A stretch of DNA of 64,000 bases from Auricularia sp. M13 (GCA_037042915.1 CM073198.1:3782001-3846000); one strand, 5' to 3'. Positions 33,296 to 46,212 are shown, numbered from the stretch's first letter. The notes: a model not told the origin generated them from the letters alone. Translations and numbers: made by a program.

Positions 33296-34244
33296 TTACA
33301 GGCCGAACCATTGCAAGTCAATGTCCTCGTGCACGGGCACCGTATGCCCAACGCCCGCGGCAGAGTATCCCAGTAACTTGCTGCCGTCGCCGTACACCAT
33401 CTGCGTGTAACCCGCCTGCGGCGTATTGGTGACATTGCGCGTGAACGCCACGCCATGGATGGCCGACCACTGCTTGAGCTCCTCGGCCATGTTCGGGTAA
33501 TTGACGAACGTATCCGCAGTGCCATGCCATACAAGCACCTTTGGGTACGCGCCAGCGTACCCGGGGTTCATCGCGCGCGCCTGCGCGGCCCACTCCGCGC
33601 CCGTCTTGACGATCTGGCCCGCGGCGCAGCGCGGGTCGGCAGAGATGGGGCTTGCCCCGGGCGAGCCTGCGAGGCAGCCGGCCGCGACGCCCGAGTAGCA
33701 CGACGCGGCGGCGAAGAGCTCCGGGTACGCCGCGCTCATCACGTTCGTCATCATGCAGCCCGACGAGGAGCCCGTGACGAACACGCGCGCCGGATCCGCG
33801 TCGTACGTCCGAAGCGCCCACGCCACGATGTTTGCCAGGCCAGTGCTGTCGCCGCCGCCGCCGTGCGTGAGCGACTTGTTGCTCGCGACGTCCCAGCAGT
33901 TGAAGTCCTTCGTCGTGCCTGGGAAGAGGACGATGAAACCTTTGCTCTCGGCTAGGCTGCCGTACTTGGTTATCCCTGCGTATTGCGAGCTACTCCCGCC
34001 GCAGGGGTGCAACTAGCTAACGGTCAACGCGCGTTAGTGTTCGGTCAACTGGCCGGCGTACGGCTAGAATGGTTGCGGGCTTCGTTGCCACGCGACTCGG
34101 GATATACGCTTGAAGATTCAGACCAGTCGGGTTGTCTCCCCAGTCAGTTATTGTGGTCAGGCCGGCTGCAGCTTTGGTCGCAAAGAAGAGGGACACAGCA
34201 AGACTGGTGAGCGCACTGGACAGCATCTTGTGGGGCTTGGGCAC
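33296..34244 (-). CDS. Secreted CE1-type esterase (acetylxylan / feruloyl esterase-like)
   Basis: Exons 34244-34062 and 34012-33296 (49-nt intron) give 299 residues. The ATG at 34226 starts a signal peptide (MLSSALTSLAVSLFFATKAA); the one at 34244 adds six residues. Motifs are HPCGGSSSQYAG, GFIVLFPGTTKDFNCWDVAS, the nucleophile elbow VTGSSSGCMMTNVM, LVWHGTADTFVNYPNM (acid region) and GVGHTVPVHEDID (catalytic His). The enzyme should cleave ester side groups from hemicellulose outside the cell. It lacks a CBM1 cellulose-binding module. The fold is the PHB-depolymerase-type alpha/beta hydrolase; substrate within CE1 cannot be fixed from sequence alone. Confidence 0.9.
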
Positions 34245-34746
34245 GTTCCATCCGCTTGATCGAACGAACCACTTTAAAACGGTATGGTTGCACCTCTATG
34301 GACGATCATTCAAGCGATATATTCGCCGCCAATTTCACAGGAAGGTAAGAAGCCTTCTCACCCATCGATATTCGCACTCCACGCACGGATATGAGCATCC
34401 GATTGTACACCGAGACGCGCGAGCGTTGCACGACTGTGGGTGTACATGTTCCCTGAGAAAGCCATGCTCAACGTTCCCTATTTTTCTGGTGCTAGGGTAA
34501 GTCTGGCAGGCTAGACTGCTTAGTTATTTCCCATTGGTAAAATCGCGGGGTTTCTGGAGAGCATCGACTCTCACGTGATGACCCCAATATGCCACGTGGC
34601 TAAACGCGGGGTAATGAATCTCTCCGGTTGTCTGTGAATGCTCTTGGTCTCCGCCTCGTTCCCGGCTACTGCTTCCTAGGTCACGTGTGGCCAACGACGG
34701 AGATACGCTGCACGCGAACGCGGGAGTTCGAACTGCGAGTGACGCA

Positions 34747-36196
34747 ATGGCCGACCCGGTTAATTATAACCCTCATAACTTCACCTTGAACGACGACGAT
34801 CATGTCTATGGCACCCAGCGATACAAAGGCGCGTCTTGTCTGCCATCCTTAGGCTGCCCCAGACGCAGCTGCTGACTCTTAGCGCCATCGGCAGCCACTC
34901 GCAGGAAAACTCGCGCTAGTGACGGGCGGCACCAGCGGGCTCGGGCTACGCGTATTCCAGCAGCTGGCGGAGAAGGGCGCGAAGGTATACGTCACAGGAC
35001 GCAATGAGGAGGTTGGGCGGAAGGTCGTCAGCGACGTGCCCAATGCCGCCTTTGTGCGCCTTGATATGTCCTCGATCCAGTCTACCCACCAGGGCGTGGC
35101 CGAGTTCCTCGACCTCGTTCAGTCACATGAAAATAGGCTGGATATCGTTGGTAAGCCGTTCAATCTAACTTTCTCTCCTTACCGTTTTGCTGAACCCGCT
35201 AGTATGCAACGCCGGTCTGTAAGTCTCCGCGACAGCCAGTTATGCCCCGCTCTAATCCGATTCTAGGCTGTCAAAATCATTCGAAATATCCTCTGATGGA
35301 ATCGTGGATACCATGAGCACAACGCACGCACACTTAAAGTCATTACTCCGTGCTTTACTGATAGACCGACCAGCTATCTTGGCCACTTCACCCTGATACA
35401 CGACTTGCTCCCACTTCTCAAACAAACAGCACCATCTCCTGACGCAGACGTACGAATCGTGACGGTCAGTGCCCTCATATTCTCCCGAGCTTGTCGTTGA
35501 TGGCGCTGTTTGCTTTGATTAGGTCGGTTCAAATGCGTACAAATGGCCGCGGAAGCAACGCTTTGACTCGCTTGAGCATCTAAACGATCGACAGGGTGGT
35601 GATACCTACAATGCGCAGATGAAACGATATGGTATGAAAAAATCATCGTCGGTGGGAACCGGTATGGCTGAGGAGAGTTTCCTGGCAGCCGTGTCGAAGC
35701 TCGCACAGATTCTCTGGATGCGCGAACTCCAAGCCCGTCTCAATGCCGAGAACGCCAACATCTCTTGCATCACTGCCAACCCCGGCGCTATCTACTCCGG
35801 TACGTCTCCAAAAATTCCATCCTCACGCAGGCTGCACATTGACCTCGAGCAGAGGGCGCGCGATCCCGAATCCAAAAGGAGTTCTCGGCCCCGCTCGCGA
35901 AAATCGGCGACAAGTTCCTACAGCTCGCGTCTTCTCCCCCGGAGAAGGCCGCGTTCAGCGTCGTCTGGGCCGCTAGCGCGCCAGACGTTAAGGCCGAGCC
36001 GCAGAAGTACCGCGATGCGTACGTCACGCGCAAAGGCAAGGGGGTGACCGTCGATAAGTGGGCTGGACGTGCGGTCGATGAGAAAGCTCGGAAGGACCTG
36101 TGGGCTCTGTCCGAGAAGTTGGTGGCCGAGAAAAGCGCGACCTCAGCGGGCGCGGCGTCGGCGGAGGCGGCGGAGGGACAGCATGAGGGGCAGTGA
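34747..36196 (+). CDS. Short-chain dehydrogenase/reductase
   Basis: The start MADPVNYNPHNFTLND is followed by an intron and then LALVTGGTSGLGLRVFQQ, the TGxxxGxG cofactor motif. Next come LDIVVCNAGL (NAG motif across a splice), YLGHFTLIHDLLPLLK, VRIVTVGSNAYKWP, and a splice that builds the catalytic YAVSK followed by LAQILWMRELQ. The final exon reads RIQKEFSAPLAKIGDKFLQL and ends at 36194-36196. There are about seven short introns. The first splice can use a GC donor (YKGKLALV) or a nearby GT donor (YKGAKLALV). One small middle exon around 35280-35380 is not fully resolved. Family members reduce or oxidise small carbonyls or alcohols with NAD(P)H; the substrate is unknown. Confidence 0.82.
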
Positions 36197-36542
36197 CGTG
36201 CAGGATGGCTTGGATGTGGGAACTTGAATACGGGACTATCGGACAGTTGGTAGTGAACGCTTGTATCTTGCCGTTCACACCCCTGGGCGAACACGTATTG
36301 AAGCAAATCATGAAGCGCGATTGAATAAAAAATAACTAAAAAGTCCGCTACACCGGTAGAATAAGAATAGGAGGAAATTATAGTGAAGCGGTGCGCCGCA
36401 AGCCAAACCCCCGAAAAGCACAATCCAACGAAAAGGAAAAGAAAAAGTGGGAAGTGCGAAGGTTGAAAAAGCAAATCAAAAAGTGGGGGTGAACCCGTGC
36501 GAAAATGCAGGGGTATGCATCGTTCCGTCGCGGAGCTCTCTT

Positions 36543-38303
36543 TTACAGGGTCCAAGTGTCGAGGTCGTGTGCGTCGACGGCCGCAGCGGTCTGCGGGCCT
36601 GCAATGGCCGCGTTCGAGGAGAACGCGCGGATGGCGCGGGCCTCCGTCGCCCAGTTGCAGGAGTAGACCGCCGCGGACGAACACGCGCCGACCTTGTAGC
36701 TCTGCACGGTGGTGCCTGCCGGGCACGCCGGGACGGAGACGGCGTGGCTCGAGCCCGAAACGGCGGTTGAGCCGTAGCGCGTGACGGTCTCCGGCTCTAC
36801 AACGGTCGCGGAAGTGCCATCCTCGTTGACCTTGATGTTCCGGACGTTGTGGCCCGTGGCATCGCCGGCCGCGCAGATCTGCTGGACGGCGACGTACGGC
36901 TGGGCGGTCTTTGCGTAGAACTTGAAGGACGAGCTGTGCGAGTTTGCCACAGTCGCAAGCGTGTGCTGAATGTCGCCCCAGCCAGTCAGTTGCAGGCTCG
37001 CAGAATACAACAGACGGTGAGACTTACGGAGAACGGCTTGTTCATCTCAGACTCAAGCTTGGACTTGAGGCTCGAGCCTTTGGTGAAAGCGGCGCCGAGG
37101 ACGTTGTCACGGAGAGGTCCCACGGGTCCCGTGATGAGCTCGCACTGCGAAACGTTTAGCAAGAGCGTCTAACTGACGAGGAAGCTAAATTTACTGACCT
37201 CATCGTAAATGAAGTGCCACCAGCAGTTATCGGAGCCCTTGTTACCCCAGGCGCCCTTGTAGTTGAGCCAGCTGAGGTCGCCGGTGTACGTGTCAGGGTA
37301 GTTGATGGTCACGAGGCTGTCGCGCGTGTCCCACGCCACACCGTCGTCACCGGTCTTATCCTGGAGCTTGAAGATGACGGCGTTCACATAGGTGAACGTG
37401 CCGGCGCTCGCCCAGAGGCCGTGCGAGCCGTCGGCGACGTAGCCCACGGGGCGCTGGTCGTTGTCGAACTTCTTGACCTTGTCCCAGGGCAGAGTGCCCG
37501 AGCCCGTGTCGCCGTGCGCATGGTAGTCCACCTGCGTCGCGGTGCCGTTGACCGTGCGCACGGTCAAGCGTTCCCAGTCGCCGACATCTGCGGAGGAACA
37601 GCAGAATAATCAGTCAACAGGTTGATCGGTGTCTGAAGGCCGCAAACGCACGGTTGCCGACCTCTCCCAGGAGCGGGACGGTCTTGGCTAAGTTATAGGG
37701 GGTGAACTGTGGTCACCGGTGTTAAAGCATCGCCGAACACACAACACCGGCGATTGCGCGCTCACCAGCCAGTAGTAAAGATCAACGACGCCATTGTCCT
37801 TCGGCGCAATGAACGTGTAGATCTTGGCGTCCTTCGTCTTCGAGGGGTCCTGGCCGGCGAGGAAGCCCGCCTTGGCCTCGGACGTCATGGGCGTCGTGAT
37901 GTAGGTGTTGGCGCCCTGGTTAGGGACGTCGGCGAGGTTGCTCGGAGTCAGGCTGCCCGTGGACACGGTGACGCCATTGTCATCTTGGATCTGAGAACGC
38001 GAGAGGTTGTCAGACAAGTACTTCCCTGCGGTAATTCTGCGGCGTTCACTCACGTTGATGGGTCCGCTGAGGAAGTATTCAACAGACGAGCCCCAGTACT
38101 TCTCGTCCTTGCTGCAAAGAGATGACCGCGTCAATGGATGCATGGGAACCGGTGCGACTGTTTACTTACTGGAACTTGAGCTGGGGCGCATACTTGCGAG
38201 CGAGAGCAACGTTCGCATCCGTCGGTGCGGCGCGTACAAGGAGCGGGCTGGCGGCAAGCAATGTAACGATCGTGTAACCCAACTGGGTTCCCGTCAGCAT
38301 CAT
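36543..38303 (-). CDS. Secreted Vps62-like (DUF946) protein
   Basis: Seven exons: 38303-38170, 38111-38054, 37990-37766, 37706-37652, 37587-37199, 37144-37028 and 36965-36543; phases agree, 466 residues. The N-terminus is a signal peptide (LGYTIVTLLAASPLLVRA). Family motifs are LARKYAPQLKF, GEVGNHVGDWERLTV (across a splice), VGYVADGSHGLWASAG and CWWHFIYDECELITGPVGP. Vps62/DUF946 proteins in fungi and plants are poorly characterised; yeast Vps62 mutants mis-sort vacuolar proteins. Here the leader predicts secretion or vacuolar delivery. The C-terminal ~100 residues beyond the conserved core are Ser/Thr/Val-rich with paired Cys. Confidence 0.87.
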
Positions 38304-39814
38304 CCACCAAAAGCGGCATGCTTGGCGCCTCAGAAAGCAGCGCACCATAGCGAATGTCAACTCAAGGGGCGGGCGGCAGAGCGCACAACGCGTCGAGAAC
38401 GAGGGGGGTGGGGAAGAGCTCCTGCCGCTTGTTTTCGACGGCCATGGCCTGATATACCCGCCGCGTCCATCGCGAGGATGATGATTTTGGATGGATCACC
38501 AGGTCACGTTGCCGGGTGATCGAGCTCAAGCACCAGCACCACGTGCACAGCACAACAAGCATCCCCGCACTTGGTCATGGATTGGAATCATGAATGCAGG
38601 GGTGCGGCCGGTGTGGCAGCTTCGCCGACCGGCGTCCAAGGCTTCCAAATGAACGCGGCTCAAACCTTCAGGCCGAATGCCCACGCCACCAGCAAAGAGC
38701 GCACTTGCTCCGGAATGGTTCCTATCAATGCTTGTTGCCAGCGCACCCATGGTGCGCGGACGCGCGCAGCGAAACGTTGTGAACGGTGATTGTTGCTGAC
38801 TAAGATATCCCTCCTGCCTGGCGGGTGTCGAGCCCAAGTCATATGTGCTGCGTTGCCGGGCCGATGGTGCTAGCGCCGACCGACGCGCTACCAGGGCGAC
38901 GGTGCAAGTTCAGGCTCGCCAGCCGACCAAACGATCGCGGCATGGACGACCGTCGGGAGAGGCTCCCGTACCGGCGTTCACGTCATGCTGCATCGATGGC
39001 GACCTCACACGCTGCAGACATTGCCGGCTTGCAACCAAAGAGCCTGAGCAGGACCACCGCGAGCTAGCAGGCTGGCGGAAGACTATCCTGAATGAGTTGA
39101 GGTACTGGCCGGAGAACTAGGATGCACTGAGGCTCTTGCCAGAGCAGATGATCCTGGGATCTCTTCGCAGTCCTCTTACTTCGCTATGTATGGGATATGT
39201 CGTACCGCTTGAGCTCGGCGCTCGCGCGTAATGAATAGCATCGTTGTGGTTGCCGTAGAGAGTTCAACCTGTTGCAGACGGAGAGCGTGGCAGTTGGGGA
39301 GTTCCATGAGTTAGCTGAGAACGGCTGCTCATTCTCGGCAGTGGTTGTTTTTTGGTCCCACAGGGTTTTTTATCCACTGCTGAGTTTTACCCAACGGCCT
39401 GCCTTCAATGGCCGGCGCTTGAAGGAAGCAGTGGGACTTCCGAGCGGTGGCTACAATGGTGTCTGCGGTGTTCAAGTTATTGACACACGCAGAGCGGTCG
39501 TTCCCAAGTGGGACCTCCCCGTCTTATGTAAATATCCTATCCTATCCTATCCTATCACCGTTAGCGCAGCGGATTCGTCACCGGCCCTCGAGAGTATCCC
39601 AACGAGCATGAGCCGGAAATGCTGACCTCTGATTTACAATCGGACATATAGATATACAATCGTCTGCGGACCATCGTGCGAGACTGGAAAAACTGGGAAG
39701 AAATCTATTCGAGCTACAGTATGTTCAGACATCAATTACAGCACACCGGGAGGTAATACAGGATAGTGTTGGGGAGAATGCTCTATGGGCTACATACAAT
39801 GCGAGATGTTACAA
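38304..39814. other. Intergenic region with a (TATCC)n microsatellite
   Basis: About 1.5 kb with no gene I can support. An open frame at 38845-39120 on the plus strand ends LNELRYWPEN and includes CRHCRLATK, but without a family match. A TATCC repeat lies at 39533-39556. Confidence 0.4.
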
Positions 39815-40546
39815 TTACCAGGTAATGGAGACAGCCTTGCTGAGGTACTGAGAGGGATCGCTTTGCAGCAGATTCTCGAACACCCAGCGACCGACATCCT
39901 CGCGAGAGATGACATAACCGACCGCCTTCGTCTCGACGCCGCGCTGAGGGTCCTCGATGCCGACGCGGATTTTCTTGTGCGGCTTCTCGCCGTCGGTGAG
40001 GAAGGACGGGCGGAGGAGGATGTAGCGCTCGCCACTCTTGACGACGAGCTCCTCCATGACCTTCTTGTCCTTGTGCGGCTCGTCGAGCATGAACTTGTAC
40101 ATGGGGATGAACATGAGCGGCACGTCGCGCTGGTGCTCCGATATACCCGTCGTGCTGCCGACGACCATGAGCGGCCGGCCCTCGGCGCCGCCGTCGCGCA
40201 GGTGCTGCAACGCCTCGAGCAGTGCGCGCATGCCCTTCTTGCACACGTCCGCATCGTCGAGCACCATCTTGGACATGTCGAGCTTGCCGCCGATTGTGAA
40301 GTAAATCGAGTCGACGAGCTGGCCGGGGTTGCCAGGCACAGTCAGGCAGGACGCGACCGCGCTGACGTCGTGCGCATTGCCAGCCTTGACTTCGAGATTC
40401 GCCGGCTTCGTGGGGAAGTGCGCATCGAGCTTGGACGGTGTGCGGCAGAGCGCAATGCAGGTATAGCCTGCAGCGACGGCATGCTTGAGCGCAAAAAAGC
40501 CGCAGCCACCGGAAGCTCCGAAAAATGCGATGGTCTTGCTGGACAT
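39815..40546 (-). CDS. NAD(P)-binding Rossmann-fold protein, intronless
   Basis: A single exon of 243 residues. The start MSSKTIAFFGASGGCGFFAL holds the GxxGxxG-type dinucleotide motif; IALCRTPSKL follows the second strand, which suggests NADP. Later landmarks are RPLMVVGSTTGISEHQRDV and YVISREDVGRWVFENLL. It belongs with the atypical SDR / NAD(P)H-binding group (NmrA-like). The lack of introns is unusual next to its neighbours. Substrate unknown. An earlier ATG at 40555 adds three residues. Confidence 0.85.
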   Translation of the reverse strand: MSSKTIAFFGASGGCGFFALKHAVAAGYTCIALCRTPSKLDAHFPTKPANLEVKAGNAHDVSAVASCLTVPGNPGQLVDSIYFTIGGKLDMSKMVLDDADVCKKGMRALLEALQHLRDGGAEGRPLMVVGSTTGISEHQRDVPLMFIPMYKFMLDEPHKDKKVMEELVVKSGERYILLRPSFLTDGEKPHKKIRVGIEDPQRGVETKAVGYVISREDVGRWVFENLLQSDPSQYLSKAVSITW

Positions 40547-40555
40547 GATGGTCAA

Positions 40556-41300
40556 CGAGGTGAGTGTGCTGTTGGCTTCAGATCGTTCTGCAGCTGTAGG
40601 TATTTATTCATGCCAGAGTCGACCCGTGGATACGAGCCTCCAGCCGACGAGGAGCGGATTTAGCTGCGGAGCACTGGTTCGCCTCTCTTCCTCTCACCTT
40701 CACAGCTCGGAATTTCTAAACTACCTTGTGGTGCTGGCCTGCTGTGTCAGATACTGTAATAGGCAGCCTACACGCTGACAATGAAGACCTGAAGAAATTG
40801 CAATCGTACCTAGTTCATGGTACGAAGAGTACATGGATAACTCCGTACTCGAACTCAGGCGCCTCGTAGATTCTAGTGCTATAGTCACAGCTAGCTAGCT
40901 GTGAAAAAGTCAAGCGCATCCTTCATTTCTCCGCCAAAGGATGGCTTGTCAGTGACATTGATGTGCTATTCGGCGGTGACGGCGTTGCATGGAGGCTGGA
41001 GCACGCTGGGTGCACGCTTCCGCAGGTGCGCCCGCTCTGCGTAGCTACTCGAGCACCGCCAATAGTCTCGGTATCGACAACTCTATCCGGAATCGAGGCA
41101 GGACAATGTTCAGCTAGGTAAACTGGTTGCGGTTTGCTTGAGCCTTGAGGTCTCCGGAGCGATGAAACGGTCGCGGTCCGGCGCCGACCGCGTGGTTCTG
41201 ACAGGTTTGACAGGAACTTAAGCCTCATCGCGGGAGCAATTTGCATTGTGCTTCTTGCTATCGCCCACCATCGCACAGACAGCATCGAGTCGTAGCCGCC
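40556..41300. other. Intergenic region before the SET cluster
   Basis: I see no gene on either strand. Confidence 0.4.
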
Positions 41301-42507
41301 ATGGATAAAGCTACCCAAGCATCAGGCGTGCCTGCCCATACTGATTCTTTCTCGCCAGAGATCCTCGCCGCCCTAGAAGCAGGCTTTCGAAACATGCTCA
41401 TCGAGCTCGCGCCGTCGTTATACTCGCCGAAACTCGAAAAAACGGCCGCCAGGTGCCTACCAAATGCGTTTATATTACTTTCTGAATACCCTTGGTTGAC
41501 ATGCCATGCCTATTTGCAGGAAACCTACGACCAAGGCGAATGGTGGCAAAGCCGCCCAGGGTGCGACGATCCCGGTTCTCCGTGGTTCGGACATCGCGTT
41601 TCCCAGCGGCAACAACGTCCTGGACCATTCTCCAAACGCGCCGTTCAAGCTAGACATGCACAAGCTCGAGCATCCGGATCTCCCCAACGTGATCAGGTAC
41701 GACAGCGACGAATACCACAACGTGGCGGACCCCGATGCTTTCTGCAAGAGAATCAAGCTGCAGGCCAAGCCTGGCGGAAAATGGGCCTCCATATCGATGA
41801 TGGAGTTTGGGCAGGAGGGAACCACGACGACCTTCGCCATCGTCGACGTCGCGACGCGCCTCTTCCTGCGCGCGCATCCGCTCTTCAACACCCCGCTGCA
41901 TGTCGAACCGCACATCTCCGCGCTCCCGTTTTACGTGGCCGAAATTCCAGGGCGCGGAAAGGGGCTTGTGGCGTCGCGGCGCATCGAGAAGGGCGAGTGT
42001 ATCGTGCGCGAGCCGCCGCTGTTCATCATGATGCAAGCCGTGGCGGCCGAATTCGTCGCCGGCTTCCAAAATGCGACCGACCAGTATATGCACCCCCGCA
42101 CGCGCCGCGCGCTAGATGCGCTCTACAATTGCCACGGCCCCGTCGCCGGGGGGCAGCGCATCGGCATCGTGCGCACCAACGGCGTTGCCATCAACTTCCC
42201 CACGACCGACTCGCCTTTCGGAGCCACGTTCGAGCTTATCTCGCGCGTCAACCACAGTTGCGCATCGAATGTCCGGTTCGACTGGAGCTAGTAAGCAAAG
42301 CACAGCTGCTCCGTTCTGTTTCGTCCTGTTAACCGGCGCTGCAGCAAAGATTTCCAAGGCTCGATTTGGGCACAGGAAACGATTCAGCCCGGACAAGAAC
42401 TCTTCGCCAACTATGCGAGCCCTGGGCTGACAAAGAAGACTCGCAGGGCCGAACTCCTGAGGAAGTACAAGTTCACCTGCACGTGTACGAAGTGCGGCCC
42501 AGCCTGA
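41301..42507 (+). CDS. SET-domain protein, tandem paralogue 2
   Basis: Exons 41301-41452, 41520-42290 and 42345-42507 give 361 residues. Exon 1 carries the family leader EILAALEAGFRNMLIELAPS. Exon 2 holds IAFPSGNNVLDHSPNAPFKL, HPLFNTPLHVEPHISALPF, RGKGLVASRRI and SRVNHSCASN. The third exon gives GQELFANYAS and the post-SET CTCTKC. The Pro of the usual NHSCxPN is Ser here, and GEELxxxY is GQELFANY, so activity may be changed. It is the first of four copies in the same orientation with identical intron positions, which indicates tandem gene duplication rather than retrocopying. Confidence 0.88.
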
Positions 42508-43074
42508 GACCATATTCTTCATCATAACGAAAAGTCATTTTATCGTATGTTCAACACTCCGTTCCCGTCAAGTCGATGAATGGCATCACTTCGTTTTGAG
42601 CCCGTGTAATTGTGCCCACAAAGTCTCTCCGCTACCGTTCACCTGAATGGGCATTGGACGCATGGTTCCCCGATTGCTTCGAGGAAGACAAGATTGTTGC
42701 CAGACCGTAAGTTCAGGTGAATTCATCCCCGTCCGATGTCTGCGAAATTTCGTAGGGCATTCAAGGACACAACGTGACCTCGAGCCCAACTCAATAGCTC
42801 TTCCAAGTCCCGCCTGGAGACCGACAGTGTTGTTCAACAGATTGCAGCCGCAGCCAGTCTCATCCCGTGGGAGGACGGCAGCAGTCGCCAGAGCCAATGA
42901 CATGACTGCAGCCTCGTGCAACAGACAACGTCACCTCTGAACCAATCACTTTGCGATCCACACTGGGTTCTGGCATCTCTTCCCGCGCTAGCTGTAGTTG
43001 CCACATTCTGTCTTTTGCGCTCCTACCACCATTATCGAGTCTTTTGCACCTTGACAGAACCTTTTTACCTTGCA

Positions 43075-44290
43075 ATGACCGGGGAGCCCACGACACCGTC
43101 TAACACGGCTTTGGAGTCTCAAGAAATGCGCTACGAGACCCTTGCTGCTCTCGAACTCGGCTTTAAGAACCTGCTGATAGAGTTGGATCCCACACTGTAT
43201 TCGCCTGAAGCGACGACAGTGCCTCCGCCGCAGTGCGTACAATTCCATTGCATTTATGCCCAAGCTCATCGTCTCCTCTTGGAATATGAAGGGGACCAGA
43301 CGGCTTGGGCATGCCGGCTCCGATTGGTCGTGCCATTCGGGCATCCGATCTTGCTTTTCCCACTGGCAATAATATCCTCAATCATTCTCCCACTGCGCCT
43401 TTCAAGATGAACATGCACGAGCTGCGCAACGCTCCAGGTCCTGCGGGACACCAGGTCGTTCAGGGCAACTCCCTGCGAGATATCCAAAATCCAGAAGAAT
43501 ATATCAAGATGCTCGAGGCGCAAGCCATGGGCGGCGGGAGAATGCAACCAATGGCTGTGCTGTCATTTGGCGTGGGAGGCGTTCCCTCGTTTGTCATGTG
43601 CGACATGGGGACGCGCACTTGGCTGCGCGCCCACCCTTTGTTCGCCGCGCAATTGCACACCGAGCCGCGCGCGTCCGCGTTTCCATTCAGGCTCGCAGAC
43701 TTCCCTGGGCGTGGGAAAGGGCTCGTCGCGTCGCGGCTCATCAAGAAGCACGAGTGCATCCTGCGCGAGCCGCCTCTGATCATCATTATCCAAGCTTTCA
43801 CCCGCGAATTCGTCAATGTCTTCCAGCAGGCGACCGGCCACATGCATCCTCGTGCGCAAAAGGCGCTAGACGCGTTATACGATTGCCACGCCAACGATCC
43901 CCCCGAGCTTCGGATCCCTGGCGCCGGCCCTCGTCTCGGGAAAGTGCGCACCAATGCGCTCTTTGTCAGGTTTCCTACCACTCCGGCGGACGAGGGCTTA
44001 GGCGCAACGTTCGAAATCATCTCGCGCGTTAATCATAGCTGTGTTGATAACCTCGACTTCGAATGGAGCTAGTGAGTCTCACTCTATTCTCTTCCTGGTG
44101 TCCCTGTGTTGACCGTCGTGATAGCAAGGATTTCCAAGGCTCACTGTGGGCGAAGAGGGATATTCGTCCCGGAGATGAACTGACTCTGAGTTACTTGAGC
44201 GATGCGGACGCACCGAGGGAGACTCGTAGGGCTGAACTCTTCAAGAAGTACCGGTTCAATTGTGATTGCTCGAAATGTAGTTCGGTATAA
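43075..44290 (+). CDS. SET-domain protein, tandem paralogue 3
   Basis: Exons 43075-43232, 43292-44071 and 44125-44290 give 367 residues. Leader ETLAALELGFKNLLIELDPT; then LAFPTGNNILNHSPTAPFKM, HTEPRASAFPFRLADFPGRG, RGKGLVASRLI, SRVNHSCVDN, GDELTLSYLS and CDCSKC. Intron positions match paralogues 2 and 4. NHSCxPN reads NHSCVDN. No disabling change seen. Confidence 0.88.
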
Positions 44291-44781
44291 AGCGACAAAT
44301 GCCGGAGAAATTATAGCGTAAGTGGTTCGTCGCATAATCGCATGGGGGATTAGAAAGTACTTACCAATCGAAGTTCGCCCTGTCTTCCTGTCTTCCGTCA
44401 CCTATTGAGTTCATCGAACGGTATATGGCGTCGGAGTGATGTACACAAATTGATTGCAGTACGGCAGAGAACAAGAATGATTTACGAACCATTGCCAAAA
44501 TACAAGTGAGAACAGATGACGGAGGGATAAGTCATGATCGATTGGCACTTGTGAGATCTAGTCTCAGGAATCACGGAGAGGACGCCCCAGGTCCTGGGTA
44601 CGGACGTACAATCCGGCAACAGGAACGAAGCTACTGCAGCCTCGCGGAAGCAATGCAGTGCTCAAATCGGAGTCTGTGGACATCCCTTCTTGCGGCAACA
44701 AAGTGCCGCATTGTGTCCCTTACCCTCCCACATCCATTGTCCAGCCTCTTTGCCCGTAGTATCTGGCGGGCCACGTCGTCG

Positions 44782-45974
44782 ATGGCTGAAAATTTTGCTC
44801 CGCCCTCGGACGCACTGTCTGAATCTGAAGGACTGTCGCTGGAGACCCTCGCTGCTCTCGAAATAGGCTTCAAGAACCTGTTGATAGAGCTGGATCCAAC
44901 GACGTATACGCCTGAAGCGCCATTGGTGGCGACGAAGTGCGTACAATCCAACCTATGCATTCCCACGCTCACGTCGATTGGAATCGTGAAGGAAACAAAG
45001 AAGTCGGGGCACCCCTTCGCCGGTTGGGCGCGCCATTCGTGACTCCGATCTTGCGTTCCCCACTGCAAACGGAGTTCGTATCCCAATTGCGCAACTCGGG
45101 ACCATGACGGTGAACATGGATGATCTGCAGAAGGCTGAAGATGGTGAGGGCATGCGAGATATCCCGAATGCAGAAGCATCTCTCAAGAGTTTCACAGAAT
45201 TCCAGTCGCACGAGGCGCGCGGGGTTGAGATGACGGCGCTAATGAGATTTGGCGCGGGCGTGCACTCGTTCGTCATGTGCGATGTGGTCACGCGCGCGTT
45301 TCTCCACGCCCATCCATTGTACAACACGCAATTGCACACAGAGCCGCACGTGTCCGCGTTTCCTTTCAGGCTCGCAGACTTCCTGGGGCGCGGCACCGGG
45401 CTCGTTGCGTCGCGTCGCATCAGGGAGGGGGAGTGCATCCTGCGCGAGCCACCCCTGATCATCACGATTTCCCCAATGACCGACGGCCACATTGACGCCC
45501 TTGAGCAGTCTGCCGAGCACGAAATGGACGCCCGCGCGCGCAAGGCGCTGGATGCCCTGTATGATTGCCACGCGGACGATCCCCCCGAGCTTCAGAACCC
45601 CGGCGGTCCTCGTCTGAGGAAAGTGCGCACCAATAGTTTTTCGATCATGTTCCCAACCATGCCACTGAACAAGTCCATGGGCGCGACATTCGAAATCATA
45701 TCGCGCTTCAATCATAGCTGCGCAGCCAACCTCAAGTTCGAATGGAGCTTGTGAGTCTCTTACGACTCGGAGGTGGTATCCTAGTGTTGACAATCGTAAT
45801 AGCATTGATTTCAGGGGTTCAATCTGGGCGAGAAGAGATATCCATCCTGGGGAAGAACTGACTCTAAATTATTTGACCGATATTCTCTGGGAAGCCCCGA
45901 GGGAGGCTCGCAGAGAGGAACTCTTCAGGAAGTATAGGTTCCACTGCGCTTGTCTGAAATGTTGTCCAGTTTAA
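44782..45974 (+). CDS. SET-domain protein, tandem paralogue 4
   Basis: Exons 44782-44936, 44992-45750 and 45803-45974 give 361 residues. Leader ETLAALEIGFKNLLIELDPT; then VGRAIRDSDLAFPTANG, FPFRLADFLGRGTGLVAS, SRFNHSCAAN, GEELTLNYLT and CACLKC. The nucleotide-binding GRGKG of the other copies is GRGTG here. The stretch after LAFPT differs from the other copies. Same intron positions as paralogues 2 and 3. Confidence 0.87.
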
Positions 45975-46212
45975 GGCGACGATGGCTAGGCTGAATTTCA
46001 AGTTGTATAATAAAATAGTCCGTTCAGCAGGGAGAACTGAAACTACTTGCAACAGTAGTGTTCTCGGTCTCGTGAAGTCTACTGTATCGTCACGAACGGT
46101 ACTCACTGGAAGCTGTGCACTCACGACGTAGTTCTTATCCCACGGTAGCAGTCCCAACTGGGAAGCTGTTGCAGCCTCGTGTAAATCAAAGCAGTGCCCA
46201 ACTCGGGGTTCA

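Noticed and set aside
38845-39120. 91-codon frame with CRHCRLATK resembling a zinc-binding protein
   Set aside because: Too short and isolated, with no upstream exon found and no clear family.
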